The notes under the pieces are model-generated. The model had not been told where the DNA came from and searched no databases. It worked only from the letters and a program-made list of their open reading frames with translations. Positions 27,775-37,641 of a DNA stretch of 47,302 bases are shown piece after piece (within the stretch, counting starts at the first letter, position 1; each line of letters starts with the position of its first letter). Location of the stretch: contig JAQXDG010000173.1 of the NCBI GenBank assembly GCA_029251505.1, positions 1 to 47,302 on the forward strand, written 5' to 3'. The stretch comes from Glaciecola sp. (GTDB taxonomy: Bacteria > Pseudomonadota > Gammaproteobacteria > Enterobacterales > Alteromonadaceae). A program made the translations under genes and the position numbers.

Positions 27775-29340
27775 TTAATTAGATTGCCAATCATATTGTT
27801 TTTTGAGCTTAAACCGCAACCAACTGGCTAACGAGTTTAGCACCAATACAACCATAATGAGTAATAAACAGGTCGCAAACATCATTGATGACGCGTTGAT
27901 ATTATTTTGACTATGAAAGACACCCTCAAACACAAGCACACCAAGGTGCATAAACTGCCGTTCTAAATGAACGTATGGAAATGTTGAATCTACAGGTAAA
28001 TTAGGCGCATACATTACAGCGCCGACTAATAATAACGGAGCGACTTCACCCGCAGCTCGAGCAATCGCTAAAATCCCACCCGTAACAATGCTCGGACTTG
28101 CTATTGGCAAAACGATGTTCCGAATCATTTCATATTTGGTTGCCCCTAATGCCATTGCCCCTTTTTTTAAGCCATCAGGCACTTGTCTTAACCCTTCTTC
28201 GGTTGCAACAATGACAACCGGCAACGTCAATAAAGCCATCGTTAACGCAGCCCATAAAATACCAGGGGTTCCAAATGTCGGCGTGGGTAGGCGATCCATA
28301 TAAAACCACTCATCCACACTCGTTCCCATAACAAACACAAATAACCCTAAACCAAAGACACCGAATACAATTGAGGGAACCCCAGCAAGATTGGTAATGA
28401 TCGTCCTCAGTAAAATTGTTAATCTGTTATTTCCAGCATATTCATGTAAATACAACGCGGTTAATACGCCTAATGGCATCACCATAAATGTCATCAAAAA
28501 CACTAACAATAATGTACCGAATAAAGCAGGAAACACCCCACCGGTAGAATTGCCTTGTTTGGGGGTATCACTCAAAAAATTCCAAATTTTTAAGGCACCA
28601 AATGACACACGATCCAACCACGATAATGCATTCGTGTTGAGGATATATTCGATATTATACAGTGCTAACGACTCCGCTTCGCCATTGGCTAGCTCAAAGT
28701 TCAATCTATACTGTGCTAATTCCCAATCGAGCTGTTGCAATATACGCTGCTGCGTGTCAATTTTTTGAACTAAACGCTCATAGAGGGCGGCATCTGGGGA
28801 GATGATAATGCGCCTTAATTCTGCATATTTGACCTGTAATGGCGCGAGAGCACTGACGGTAACACGTCTTTTTTGCTGAAGTTGATATATCGCATGTTTT
28901 GCTTTAGCGGAGTGTTCCGCAGAATATGGCAATAGGCTGACCCCATTATCATCTGGCATAGATAAACTTAGTTTATGACCAAACACGAGGTTGCCATTGT
29001 TCAAATATAAGGTCCATACAGCAGTCGAAGGCTGGGTTATGGCGATGTCTGTCTGGTCGACAGTAACTTGTTGATTACGCTGTTTGACAGCGTTGTACAA
29101 TAATAATGTGACTTCGTCTATACCCGCATCGCTATGATATTGCTGAGCATATTCAATTTGCGGTTCACCGGATGGCAGCTCCCATTGCGCTATGACCGTT
29201 GGGAAAAATGCGAAATAACTGGCTCCCTTAACTAAGATATACATCAAGATACTGAGCAATGACAGCGATAATATTGCTGCAGCAGTGGCGCTTAAATTAA
29301 CCGCGATAAAGTCGGATCGGCGATGCCCTAATATACTCAT
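27775..29340 (-). CDS. pstA: phosphate ABC transporter permease PstA, long form
   Basis: Membrane subunit of the Pst importer. 521 residues compared with about 296 in E. coli PstA. The extra sequence is a hydrophilic domain of roughly 200 residues (about 45-255) between a first span (19-41) and the permease core, so it should face the periplasm. The core (about 275-510) holds the EAA-type coupling loop DGLKKGAMALGATKYEMIRNIVLP and ARAAGEVAPLLL. Long PstA forms occur in marine gammaproteobacteria. The start overlaps the pstC stop by 4 bases. Confidence 0.92.
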   Translation of the reverse strand: MSILGHRRSDFIAVNLSATAAAILSLSLLSILMYILVKGASYFAFFPTVIAQWELPSGEPQIEYAQQYHSDAGIDEVTLLLYNAVKQRNQQVTVDQTDIAITQPSTAVWTLYLNNGNLVFGHKLSLSMPDDNGVSLLPYSAEHSAKAKHAIYQLQQKRRVTVSALAPLQVKYAELRRIIISPDAALYERLVQKIDTQQRILQQLDWELAQYRLNFELANGEAESLALYNIEYILNTNALSWLDRVSFGALKIWNFLSDTPKQGNSTGGVFPALFGTLLLVFLMTFMVMPLGVLTALYLHEYAGNNRLTILLRTIITNLAGVPSIVFGVFGLGLFVFVMGTSVDEWFYMDRLPTPTFGTPGILWAALTMALLTLPVVIVATEEGLRQVPDGLKKGAMALGATKYEMIRNIVLPIASPSIVTGGILAIARAAGEVAPLLLVGAVMYAPNLPVDSTFPYVHLERQFMHLGVLVFEGVFHSQNNINASSMMFATCLLLIMVVLVLNSLASWLRFKLKKQYDWQSN

Positions 29341-31523
29341 TCGCTGCCTCGCATCACTTTGCTTTGTTGATGTTTGATGAGTTCAGCAATTGAATTTAAG
29401 CAAAACGTAAACACAAATAATAATAAAGCCGTAATAAATAATACCGTCAAATGACTATTCGTCTGATTCGCTTCTGGTAACTCAATCACTAAATTAGCTG
29501 ATAATGCGCGTACTCCAGCAAAAATATCCCAATTCGCAATGGGAGTATTACCTGTCACCATCAGTACAATCATCGTTTCTCCAAAGGCACGACCTAAGCC
29601 GATCATTATTGCAGCAATTATCCCTGGGGCAGCAGCGGGTAGCACAATGTAGGTTAGCGTTTGCAAGCGTGTCGCTCCTAACGCAGCTGCGGCTTTAACC
29701 ATCGAACGCGACACCCCACTAAGCGCATCCTCCGCTAAAGAAAATATCGTAGGCGAAATAGCAATACCCATTGCAATACCGACCACAAGAGTCGATTTAT
29801 TGAAAGGCATCACCTGCGCTTGAACGTCGACAAAGAATGCGCCCATTGGCGCTGATAAGCCAATAAAACAGATCCAAACTAACCCAATTATTAATAGCGT
29901 TTGCAAGGCTAATTCAGCACTAACAAAGATATGTTCTATACCGAGTTTAGTACTTAATAAAAAGCAACCATGCGCAACGATTAACACCAACGGGAATAGG
30001 CATACAAACATAATAAAGGATAATAAAAATGATTCTGCTAGAGGCGCCAACCACACCGCTGCAATTAACCCTATTGCAACGGATGGGATCGCTTCTACGA
30101 TTTCGATAAACGGTTTGATAATTTTTTGTACCATGATCGGCGCAAAATACCCGACATAGATTGCACAACCTAATGCTAAAGGGATCGCTACCAACAAAGC
30201 TAACAAACTGACTTTTGCACTGCCAATTAATAACGGCATCACGTTATATTTACGATCTTGATAATCTAAAGATGGGTTAGTCTGCCAATGTTCGGCGGGC
30301 TCGCTATAGCCAATATAGGTTTGTGGTAAAAAAAGTTCCGCATAAGTAATGGCCGACGCTAACTGAGAAAACGCATAGCGACTGATGCGCGCACCGTCAC
30401 CGACTATAAATCCATCTCGGTTAAACTTTATCAACTCAGGAAAATACTCGCTAGGCGGCAACGTCAACACCGTTAACGTTTCAAGTGTGACACTGTTTAG
30501 CATGGTAAAGACAATGTCATTCGTGGTCTCGGTAATGACATTCAGAATATTGTGAATATCATTTTCGCCCACTAACAATCGAGTCTGCCGTTCAGCAACA
30601 TAAGGAATTGACTTTACAACTACTGCATCAAGTGTCAACCCACTATATGCAGTATGGTTTACACTGAATCTAACCAGTGACAACAGCTTAGGTTCCCCGG
30701 CACTAACAGGCTCTACAATCTGCGCAAAAAAAACATTAGGCTGATATGAGGGTTGCAAAGCAATGAGCTCTCCAGCCATAGGATAGACAAACGGTGTGTT
30801 AGTCATGGAACTAATCAATAAATCAGTGCCCTGCGAAAAAACCAACTGATTTGTTTGGCCTAAATCTAAGACCGAATAGCCTGAATCTGGTAAATAACGC
30901 ACCTCAGTTAGCGGCTCAAATGGGGTGACTTGTGACATTGATGAACGCCAAATACCGGCACTCGTGTCTATTAATAAGCTATCATTAAGCAGATTCAACC
31001 GTTTGACTAATGTCGATTTAGGCAGCAAGTCTAGTGTAGGATGTTGTGGTAACCGGCGCGAAAATGAGTTCGTTGGAACAAATTCCCCCGCACTCAAGGT
31101 CAACGCTTTCAACATCTGTTCATCGATATAAAACGCGACTAAGGTGGCGTTGTATTCAACCACTTTGATCCCTGCGTCACATTTGAGCGGATAACTCGAG
31201 ATAGGTACACTGAGATCATGAACATCCCATGCTGATAAATAACATAAATCAGGTTGTATTGGATCATGTGCATAGCTAATGATAGGCGTAAAACCAGAGG
31301 AACCAACCGCTAGGAATTTTTGAGAGTCCGGTAATGAAAAATGCTCACTTAAGCGAACCTGAGGTGAATAAAACAAGGGAGAAGCACGATAAATCAATGT
31401 CAAAATCAACGCAATAAAGATTAATATGACTAAGATCCCAGAAAACCTCACGCACCACTTAAATGCGTTATCAGTCCAAAATCGGCTTTGGCTATTGTTA
31501 TAATGAAGAAATTTCATAGGCAT
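29337..31523 (-). CDS. pstC: phosphate ABC transporter permease PstC, long form
   Basis: Second membrane subunit of the Pst importer. About 728 residues from the ATG at 31523, against about 319 in E. coli; a frame from 31574 would need a TTG start and adds 17 non-conserved residues, and an ATG two codons later (31517) is also possible. After one span near 26-48 comes a periplasmic domain of about 370 residues with beta-propeller-like character, then the permease core with GAADDAL-like SLAEDALSGV and AAAALGATRLQTLTYIVLPAA followed by GLGRAFGETMIVLMV. No pstS lies before it; the upstream region opens to ppk1. Confidence 0.9.
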   Translation of the reverse strand: MPMKFLHYNNSQSRFWTDNAFKWCVRFSGILVILIFIALILTLIYRASPLFYSPQVRLSEHFSLPDSQKFLAVGSSGFTPIISYAHDPIQPDLCYLSAWDVHDLSVPISSYPLKCDAGIKVVEYNATLVAFYIDEQMLKALTLSAGEFVPTNSFSRRLPQHPTLDLLPKSTLVKRLNLLNDSLLIDTSAGIWRSSMSQVTPFEPLTEVRYLPDSGYSVLDLGQTNQLVFSQGTDLLISSMTNTPFVYPMAGELIALQPSYQPNVFFAQIVEPVSAGEPKLLSLVRFSVNHTAYSGLTLDAVVVKSIPYVAERQTRLLVGENDIHNILNVITETTNDIVFTMLNSVTLETLTVLTLPPSEYFPELIKFNRDGFIVGDGARISRYAFSQLASAITYAELFLPQTYIGYSEPAEHWQTNPSLDYQDRKYNVMPLLIGSAKVSLLALLVAIPLALGCAIYVGYFAPIMVQKIIKPFIEIVEAIPSVAIGLIAAVWLAPLAESFLLSFIMFVCLFPLVLIVAHGCFLLSTKLGIEHIFVSAELALQTLLIIGLVWICFIGLSAPMGAFFVDVQAQVMPFNKSTLVVGIAMGIAISPTIFSLAEDALSGVSRSMVKAAAALGATRLQTLTYIVLPAAAPGIIAAIMIGLGRAFGETMIVLMVTGNTPIANWDIFAGVRALSANLVIELPEANQTNSHLTVLFITALLLFVFTFCLNSIAELIKHQQSKVMRGSE

Positions 31524-31704
31524 ACGAGCTTTATAAGTTGAAAGTATACTACAAAGCACTTGAGCAAAGTGCAAATCAAAGCTGAAATAAAAACGTAAAT
31601 ATGAAATGAATACAAGATCGAGATAAAGATTGTATATCTTTCATCTTCTTGTAGTATTTATCAGATAAGATGAATAGCGCCTTTTGTAGTCATTACGGAA
31701 TCAT

Positions 31705-33807
31705 ATGGATAATACCTCATTATATTACCCCAAAGAGCTGAGTTGGTTAGCTTTTAACGAACGAGTTTTACAAGAAGCGGCGGATGAAAACAATCCCGTT
31801 ATCGAACGTTTGCGCTTTTTAGGTATTTATTCAAATAACTTAGATGAATTTTTTAAGGTGCGTGTCGCAGCAGTGCAGCGTGATATTTCTATTGCCGAAA
31901 GTGAAGGTGATGACACCCAAATCGATGCTGGTCAAATCTTACTCGATAAAATTCATTACAAAGTTATTCGTGCATCTAAACAATTTGATGATATTCACCG
32001 CCGTATTATTAACGATTTAGCACGGTATAATATTTTTATTCTCAAAGGTGACCAGCTTTCCGAGTCCCATAAAAAATGGGTCACTGACTTATTTTTTAAT
32101 AAAATATTACGTCACATAGCGCCAATACTCGTGCACAGTAAAATCGATTTATCCCAACGGTTAAATGGCACCTCTGTATATTTCTATGTTGCTTTAAAAC
32201 AGGAAAACCGTAACCCTAAGTATGCTGTCGTACAAATTCCGACAGAGGAAGTATCGCGCTTTATACAATTACCGACCGAAGGCACGCGGAAGAAAAAAAA
32301 CATCATCCTGCTCGATGACATTATTCAATTGTGTATCGTCCAAATTTTTCGCGGATTTGTTAAATTCGATACCATTGAAGCGTATTCATTTAAGTTAACG
32401 CGTGATGCCGAATATCGTCTCAACGAAGAAATAGATGAATCCTATGTGGATAAAATGTCCGAGAGTATGAAACAACGCTTAATCGCAGAACCCGTTCGCG
32501 TGATCCATGATGACAACATGCCTGAATATATGGTCGATGATTTAGCCAAGCGCTTGAAACTTAAATCATCAGAAACATTACAAGAAGCAGGACACTATCG
32601 TAATTTCAAAGACTTCATTGGTTTTCCTAATGTAGGTAGAGCGTATCTAGAATGCCCCAAATTGCCAGCCATTAGTAGTCATCAATTTAATGATTTTGAT
32701 ACCGTGTTTGAAGCTATTTCGCATGACGATATTCTCTTGTATTACCCATATCATCGCTTTTTACATTTCACCGAATTTGTCCGCCAAGCAGCATTTGATC
32801 GTAATGTGAGTCATATACGGCTAAATATTTATCGTGTGGCTTCTCAATCCAGAATAATCAACTCCTTAATTGATGCCGTGGACAATGGTAAAAAAGTTAC
32901 CGTCGTCGTCGAGCTGCGCGCTCGTTTTGATGAAGAAGCGAATATTCAATGGTCCAAACGCATGACGGATGCGGGTATTCGCGTTGTCTTTGGTAACCCG
33001 AATATCAAAATCCACTCTAAGTTATGCGTTATTAGCCGTGAAGAACGTGGACAAACGATGCATTATGCGCATTTTGGAACGGGTAATTTCAACGAAAAAA
33101 CAGCGAAGATCTATACTGACTTTTCGTTATTTACCAAAAATCAAGAACTCGCACAAGAAGCACTCGATGTCTTTGATTTTATTATCAATCCTTATCGTAA
33201 TGTGAAATTTAAGCATCTTCAGGTATCCCCTGTTAACTCACGCTTAAAAATCCAGTCATTTATCCGTACTGAGATCCAAAATTTGAACCAAAATTTACCT
33301 TCAGGGATAACCTTGAAAATTAATAACTTGGTGGATAAAGAGCTGATCGATGACCTGTATAGAGCAAGCCAAGCTGGCGTGAATATTCGGATTATCGTGC
33401 GGGGGATGTGTTCGCTAATCCCTGGTGTCAAAGACTTAAGTGAAAACATCACGATTATTAGTATTGTTGATCGTTTCTTAGAGCACCCTCGTGTCATGCT
33501 ATTTGAAAATGGCGGTGACAAACGTGTCTTTATTTCATCGGCTGACTGGATGACCCGTAACATGGATAACCGAATAGAGGTCGGCGCACCGATTTATTCT
33601 CCACGTCTGATCGCACAAATCAGCGAGTTATTGGATTTGCAATTTAAAGACACCCTCAAAGCTCGAATTATTAATCAAGAACAAACTAACCCTTATGTCA
33701 AACGTGGCAATAAACGTCATTTACGCTCTCAATTAGCGACTTATGACTATTTAAAAGCAATAGAAAAAGCTGAGTGTCGAATACCACCAAAAGATTCTGC
33801 CGAATAA
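31705..33807 (+). CDS. ppk1: polyphosphate kinase 1
   Basis: Ppk1 reversibly makes long-chain polyphosphate from ATP. 700 residues with the usual four regions: N-terminal ELSWLAFNERVLQEA, the head domain, and two PLD-like C-terminal domains. The two active-site histidines are His437 in IKIHSKLCVISR, the one that is phosphorylated, and His456 in YAHFGTGNFNEKTA, spaced 19 residues as in E. coli (435/454). The gene is divergent from pstC across about 180 bases and is followed by ppx. A weak Pho-like pair precedes it (31638-31655), but I do not count it as established. Confidence 0.96.
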   Translation: MDNTSLYYPKELSWLAFNERVLQEAADENNPVIERLRFLGIYSNNLDEFFKVRVAAVQRDISIAESEGDDTQIDAGQILLDKIHYKVIRASKQFDDIHRRIINDLARYNIFILKGDQLSESHKKWVTDLFFNKILRHIAPILVHSKIDLSQRLNGTSVYFYVALKQENRNPKYAVVQIPTEEVSRFIQLPTEGTRKKKNIILLDDIIQLCIVQIFRGFVKFDTIEAYSFKLTRDAEYRLNEEIDESYVDKMSESMKQRLIAEPVRVIHDDNMPEYMVDDLAKRLKLKSSETLQEAGHYRNFKDFIGFPNVGRAYLECPKLPAISSHQFNDFDTVFEAISHDDILLYYPYHRFLHFTEFVRQAAFDRNVSHIRLNIYRVASQSRIINSLIDAVDNGKKVTVVVELRARFDEEANIQWSKRMTDAGIRVVFGNPNIKIHSKLCVISREERGQTMHYAHFGTGNFNEKTAKIYTDFSLFTKNQELAQEALDVFDFIINPYRNVKFKHLQVSPVNSRLKIQSFIRTEIQNLNQNLPSGITLKINNLVDKELIDDLYRASQAGVNIRIIVRGMCSLIPGVKDLSENITIISIVDRFLEHPRVMLFENGGDKRVFISSADWMTRNMDNRIEVGAPIYSPRLIAQISELLDLQFKDTLKARIINQEQTNPYVKRGNKRHLRSQLATYDYLKAIEKAECRIPPKDSAE

Positions 33808-33873
33808 CATCTATACTCGATAATAAGAACTAGATACACATAAACAAATAAGCACGACTTTAGGAATACCAGT

Positions 33874-35400
33874 TTGAGCCAACCAGAAATAGTCATCAAT
33901 GATTTACCCGCCAACGAGTTTGAGCATATTGCTGCGCTTGATTTAGGCTCAAATAGTTTTCATTTAGTCGTAACCCGGATTGTTAATGGTTCCGTACAAA
34001 TTGTGCATCGTGTAAAACAACGTGTCGAATTAGCCCAAGGTTTGGACGACGATTTTAATCTATCTCAAGAAGCCATTGAACGAGGTCTCACTGCGCTGCA
34101 TTTAATGCAAGAAAGCCTGCAAGGGTTTGCGCCAGAAAAAGTCCGTATTGTTGCCACCTATACCTTACGTAAAGCCCGTAACACTTATGATTTTATCCAA
34201 CGTGCCCGTGCAATTCTACCCTACCCGATTGAAGTTATTTCAGGCATGGAAGAAGCACGCTTAATATACTCAGGTGTCGCGCATACTTCCTTTGACGAGG
34301 GGCGGCGTTTGATTGTCGATATTGGTGGAGGCTCTACCGAATTTGTCATTGGTGACGGGTTTGAACCTGTTATTTGTCGTTCGTTGCAAATGGGCTGTGT
34401 CAGTTATACCAAACAATTTTTCCCCGATCCCAAAATCACTAAAAAGCAGTTCAAACGGGCGATTACTGCTGCTCAGCAAACGTTAGAATTCATCGAGAAT
34501 CGCTACATCAAATTAGGTTGGCAAAAATGTATTGGTACATCTGGTACCATTAAAACGATTCTAAATTTAGTGCGCGAAAAAGGCACGAGTGATTATACTA
34601 TTTTGACACTCGATGCCTTAAATGAACTGATGAATGATGCAATAAAAGCAGGTCATGTCGACGCGCTAGCGGTTAATGCACAAGGCGTTGATAGAAAAGA
34701 CGTCTTTTGTGCAGGGTTAGCCATTTTAATTGGTATATTTAAAAGTTTGAAAATCACACAAATGGATTTTTCATCCAGCGCCTTACGTGAAGGGGTGATT
34801 TTTGAAATGCATGAAAGTATTACTAAAGTCGACACACGAGAGCGTACCGCACAATCACTAGCGAAACAATATCATGTCGATACGATACAAGCCAAACGTG
34901 TCCTCAATACCTGTCATGATTTAGTCGCCCAGAGCTCTTATAAGTGGCTAAAGAAAAAGCGTGTATTGAAAAACATATTGGGCTGGGCGTGTTTACTGCA
35001 TGAAGTAGGCTTACATATTAACTCAAGAGGATTTCAACGGCATTCAGCGTATATTATTGCCAATACTGAACTAGCAGGATTTAACCTTGAAGAACAACGT
35101 CTGCTTGCCTTGTTAGTGCGGTTTTGTCGTAAGAAAATCAAAATGGAATTGTTTGCAGATTTTGAGCAATTTAGCCATGAACAAATCAAAGCCATGCTGG
35201 TGATTATGCGCCTGAGTGTCCTGTTGAATATTAAGCGTCAAGATGGTATTCATCCTGCGATATTTTTTATCCCCGATAAAGACAAGATTGCCATCACGTT
35301 TGCCAATGAGTGGCTGGCAGAGAAACCTATCTTCTCTGCCGACCTCGCCCAAGAACAAAGGTACTTAGGCGTATTGGGTATCGATCTGACCGTCAAGTAA
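33874..35400 (+). CDS. ppx: exopolyphosphatase Ppx
   Basis: Ppx removes terminal phosphate from polyphosphate; family members also hydrolyse pppGpp. 508 residues. The actin-like ATPase fold is marked by AALDLGSNSFHLVV near residue 19, VDIGGGSTEFVIG near 149 and GTSGTIKT near 222, with an HD-like C-terminal domain. The start codon is TTG: TAGGA precedes it, an in-frame stop lies 33 bases upstream, and there is no in-frame ATG before about residue 78, so nothing else can include the conserved N-terminus. It ends one base before the convergent fba stop. Confidence 0.94.
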   Translation: MSQPEIVINDLPANEFEHIAALDLGSNSFHLVVTRIVNGSVQIVHRVKQRVELAQGLDDDFNLSQEAIERGLTALHLMQESLQGFAPEKVRIVATYTLRKARNTYDFIQRARAILPYPIEVISGMEEARLIYSGVAHTSFDEGRRLIVDIGGGSTEFVIGDGFEPVICRSLQMGCVSYTKQFFPDPKITKKQFKRAITAAQQTLEFIENRYIKLGWQKCIGTSGTIKTILNLVREKGTSDYTILTLDALNELMNDAIKAGHVDALAVNAQGVDRKDVFCAGLAILIGIFKSLKITQMDFSSSALREGVIFEMHESITKVDTRERTAQSLAKQYHVDTIQAKRVLNTCHDLVAQSSYKWLKKKRVLKNILGWACLLHEVGLHINSRGFQRHSAYIIANTELAGFNLEEQRLLALLVRFCRKKIKMELFADFEQFSHEQIKAMLVIMRLSVLLNIKRQDGIHPAIFFIPDKDKIAITFANEWLAEKPIFSADLAQEQRYLGVLGIDLTVK

Positions 35401-35401
35401 T

Positions 35402-36301
35402 TTACGTGCTAGAGGCTGCATAAATACCGGCTATCGCTGCATCCATCGTGGCGGTAAACTCCGCATCACTTTGCTGCGCGCTCACACCTTGGGTTAAGGC
35501 CCGAGAAAAGCTCGCTATCATACCAGGATTAGCAGCCAAACGTGTATTGGCTTCATCACGCGCATAACCGCCTGATAACGCAACAACTTTTAGTGCCTTG
35601 GGATGAGCAATACAAGGTCCATAAAATCCATTTTCTTCTGGTAAAGTCAATTTTAACATTACCTGTTGACCGTCTGGCACTTGGTCTAGATGACGCAGTA
35701 ATGCAGCTTGTAACAGCGCCTCAGCGTGCGCTTTTTGTGGACTATTAATGTCAATTTCAGGCTCAATGACCGGCACTAAGCCTGCGTCTAAAATTTGTTG
35801 CCCCACGGCGAATTGTTGTGCAACCACCGCCTCGATGCCAGCTTCATTAGCCAGTTTAATAACCGAGCGCATTTTAGTGCCAAATACATCTTGGGCATTA
35901 GCTTTAATCAATAACTCAGCCAAATTATTAATCGGCTTCATCAGTTGCACCCCATTAGCTTCATCCTCTAAGCCTTTGTCGACTTTTAAAAATGGTACTA
36001 TGTGTTTTTCTTGCCATAAATAATGCGCAGTCGAGCGAGCGTCGATTTCACGGTCTAAGGTGTTTTCAAATAAAATAGCACCGAGAACACGTTCACCATT
36101 GAATGCTGAGTTGGTAATGATCCGTGTTCGCATTTCATGGACTTTACCAAACATTTCAGCATCGGTGCTGTATTCGTCTGGGGTCACACCATATAGCGCT
36201 AGGGCTTTAGGGGTAGAGCCTCCACTTTGATCAAGAGCGGCAATAAAGCCCGTTTCGTTGGCCACTTTTGCGAGCATGTCGCGTTGAATAGTTGACGGCA
36301 T
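35402..36301 (-). CDS. fba: fructose-bisphosphate aldolase class I
   Basis: Cleaves fructose 1,6-bisphosphate to two triose phosphates through a Schiff base and without metal. 299 residues, alike in length and sequence to the Staphylococcus class I enzyme: GFIAALDQSGGSTPKAL near 18, TKMRSVIKLANEAGIEAVV, PVIEPEIDINSP near 177, the Schiff-base lysine in VMLKLTLPEENG near 215, and ALSGGYARDEAN. GGAGA precedes the ATG. In Shewanella and E. coli the gene after pgk encodes the unrelated class II enzyme. A 162-base gap from pgk suggests its own promoter. Confidence 0.93.
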   Translation of the reverse strand: MPSTIQRDMLAKVANETGFIAALDQSGGSTPKALALYGVTPDEYSTDAEMFGKVHEMRTRIITNSAFNGERVLGAILFENTLDREIDARSTAHYLWQEKHIVPFLKVDKGLEDEANGVQLMKPINNLAELLIKANAQDVFGTKMRSVIKLANEAGIEAVVAQQFAVGQQILDAGLVPVIEPEIDINSPQKAHAEALLQAALLRHLDQVPDGQQVMLKLTLPEENGFYGPCIAHPKALKVVALSGGYARDEANTRLAANPGMIASFSRALTQGVSAQQSDAEFTATMDAAIAGIYAASST

Positions 36302-36463
36302 GTCATCTCTCCATGAGTATCTAAGCCTGTTTGAACGAGTATTTGTATATTGTTTACCTTTTCATTCAGGTCTTAGTGTAGGGTTACAAAGTTCCATTTC
36401 GTACTTATTATTATTATTGAGCGCACGATAATGAGGTTTATATTACTTTATTTTTCTCAACAA

Positions 36464-37627
36464 CTATCTGTCCAATACTGCAACAGCAGGTAATGTCTTA
36501 CCTTCTAAAAATTCTAAAAAGGCACCGCCTCCTGTTGAAATATAGGATACTTTATCAGCAATGCCAAATTGATCAACCGCTGCAAGGGTGTCACCACCAC
36601 CGGCAATAGAGAATGCATCACTCTCGGCAATCGCTAAGGCTATCGCTTTTGTACCCGCTGCAAAGGGTGCTAATTCAAACACACCCACTGGGCCGTTCCA
36701 TACTATCGTTCCTGCATTTTTCAATATTTCGCATAACTGCGCAGTAGATTCTGGACCTACATCAAATACCATATCGGTATCATTGATTTGATCAACCGCT
36801 TTAATTTCAACTAAGGTATCAGCACTAAAATCTTGTCCCGTCACAACATCAACAGGCACTGGAATACTGCCGCCATTAGCTTGCGCATCAGCTTGTAGTT
36901 TTTGCGCAGCAGGGATCAAGTCGGCTTCATACAATGATTTGCCCACATTATGACCTTGCGCTGCGATAAAGGTGTTGGCTATTCCGCCACCCACGATTAA
37001 CTGATCGACCATCGGTGCTAAGCTTTCTAATACCGTGAGTTTAGTAGAGACCTTAGAGCCACCTACAATCGCAACTAATGGACGTTTTGGATTATCCATT
37101 GCTTTACCTAATGCCAATAACTCACCACTTAATAAGGGGCCTGCGACGGCTTGGGCTGCAAATTTAGCAACGCCATGGGTTGAAGCTTGAGCGCGATGTG
37201 CCGTACCAAAGGCATCCATAACAAACACATCACATAATGCCGCATAACGCTGAGCTAATGCATCTGCGTCTTTTTTCTCACCGACATTAAAACGGACATT
37301 TTCTAATAATACGACTTGACCCGGCAGGCATTCAACCGCATCTAAATCTGTCGCTAACTGCACTGTTTGACCCAGTGCAGTAGATAAATAATCAGCCACT
37401 GGCTGCATCGAAAATTCAGCAGCAAACTCACCTTCAGTTGGACGACCAAGGTGTGACATCAAGATCACGGCAGCGCCTTTTTCTAAGGCTAGCTTCACTG
37501 TCGGTAACGATGCACGTAAACGGGCATCAGAGGTAATCGTACCGGCATGGATTGGCACATTAAGATCTTGGCGAATTAAGACACGTTTATCCTGTAAATC
37601 AATGTCTTGCATATTAGTAATAGTCAT
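36464..37627 (-). CDS. pgk: phosphoglycerate kinase
   Basis: Transfers phosphate between 1,3-bisphosphoglycerate and ADP in glycolysis. 387 residues as usual for bacteria. Motifs: [11 protein letters not shown] near 15 (substrate binding), [12 protein letters not shown] near 56, VLLENVRF near 106, [12 protein letters not shown] near 143, the [10 protein letters not shown] loop near 187, and the GGGDTLAAV nucleotide loop near 345. It follows epd by 14 bases in the order tkt-epd-pgk. Confidence 0.97.
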   Translation of the reverse strand: MTITNMQDIDLQDKRVLIRQDLNVPIHAGTITSDARLRASLPTVKLALEKGAAVILMSHLGRPTEGEFAAEFSMQPVADYLSTALGQTVQLATDLDAVECLPGQVVLLENVRFNVGEKKDADALAQRYAALCDVFVMDAFGTAHRAQASTHGVAKFAAQAVAGPLLSGELLALGKAMDNPKRPLVAIVGGSKVSTKLTVLESLAPMVDQLIVGGGIANTFIAAQGHNVGKSLYEADLIPAAQKLQADAQANGGSIPVPVDVVTGQDFSADTLVEIKAVDQINDTDMVFDVGPESTAQLCEILKNAGTIVWNGPVGVFELAPFAAGTKAIALAIAESDAFSIAGGGDTLAAVDQFGIADKVSYISTGGGAFLEFLEGKTLPAVAVLDR

Positions 37628-37641
37628 ACTATTCCTTTAAA

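Noticed and set aside
31638-31655. Possible Pho box before ppk1 (CTTTCAT then TTGTAGT, 11 bases apart)
   Set aside because: Only the first unit is a good match; the second has 4 of 7. No third unit is present.
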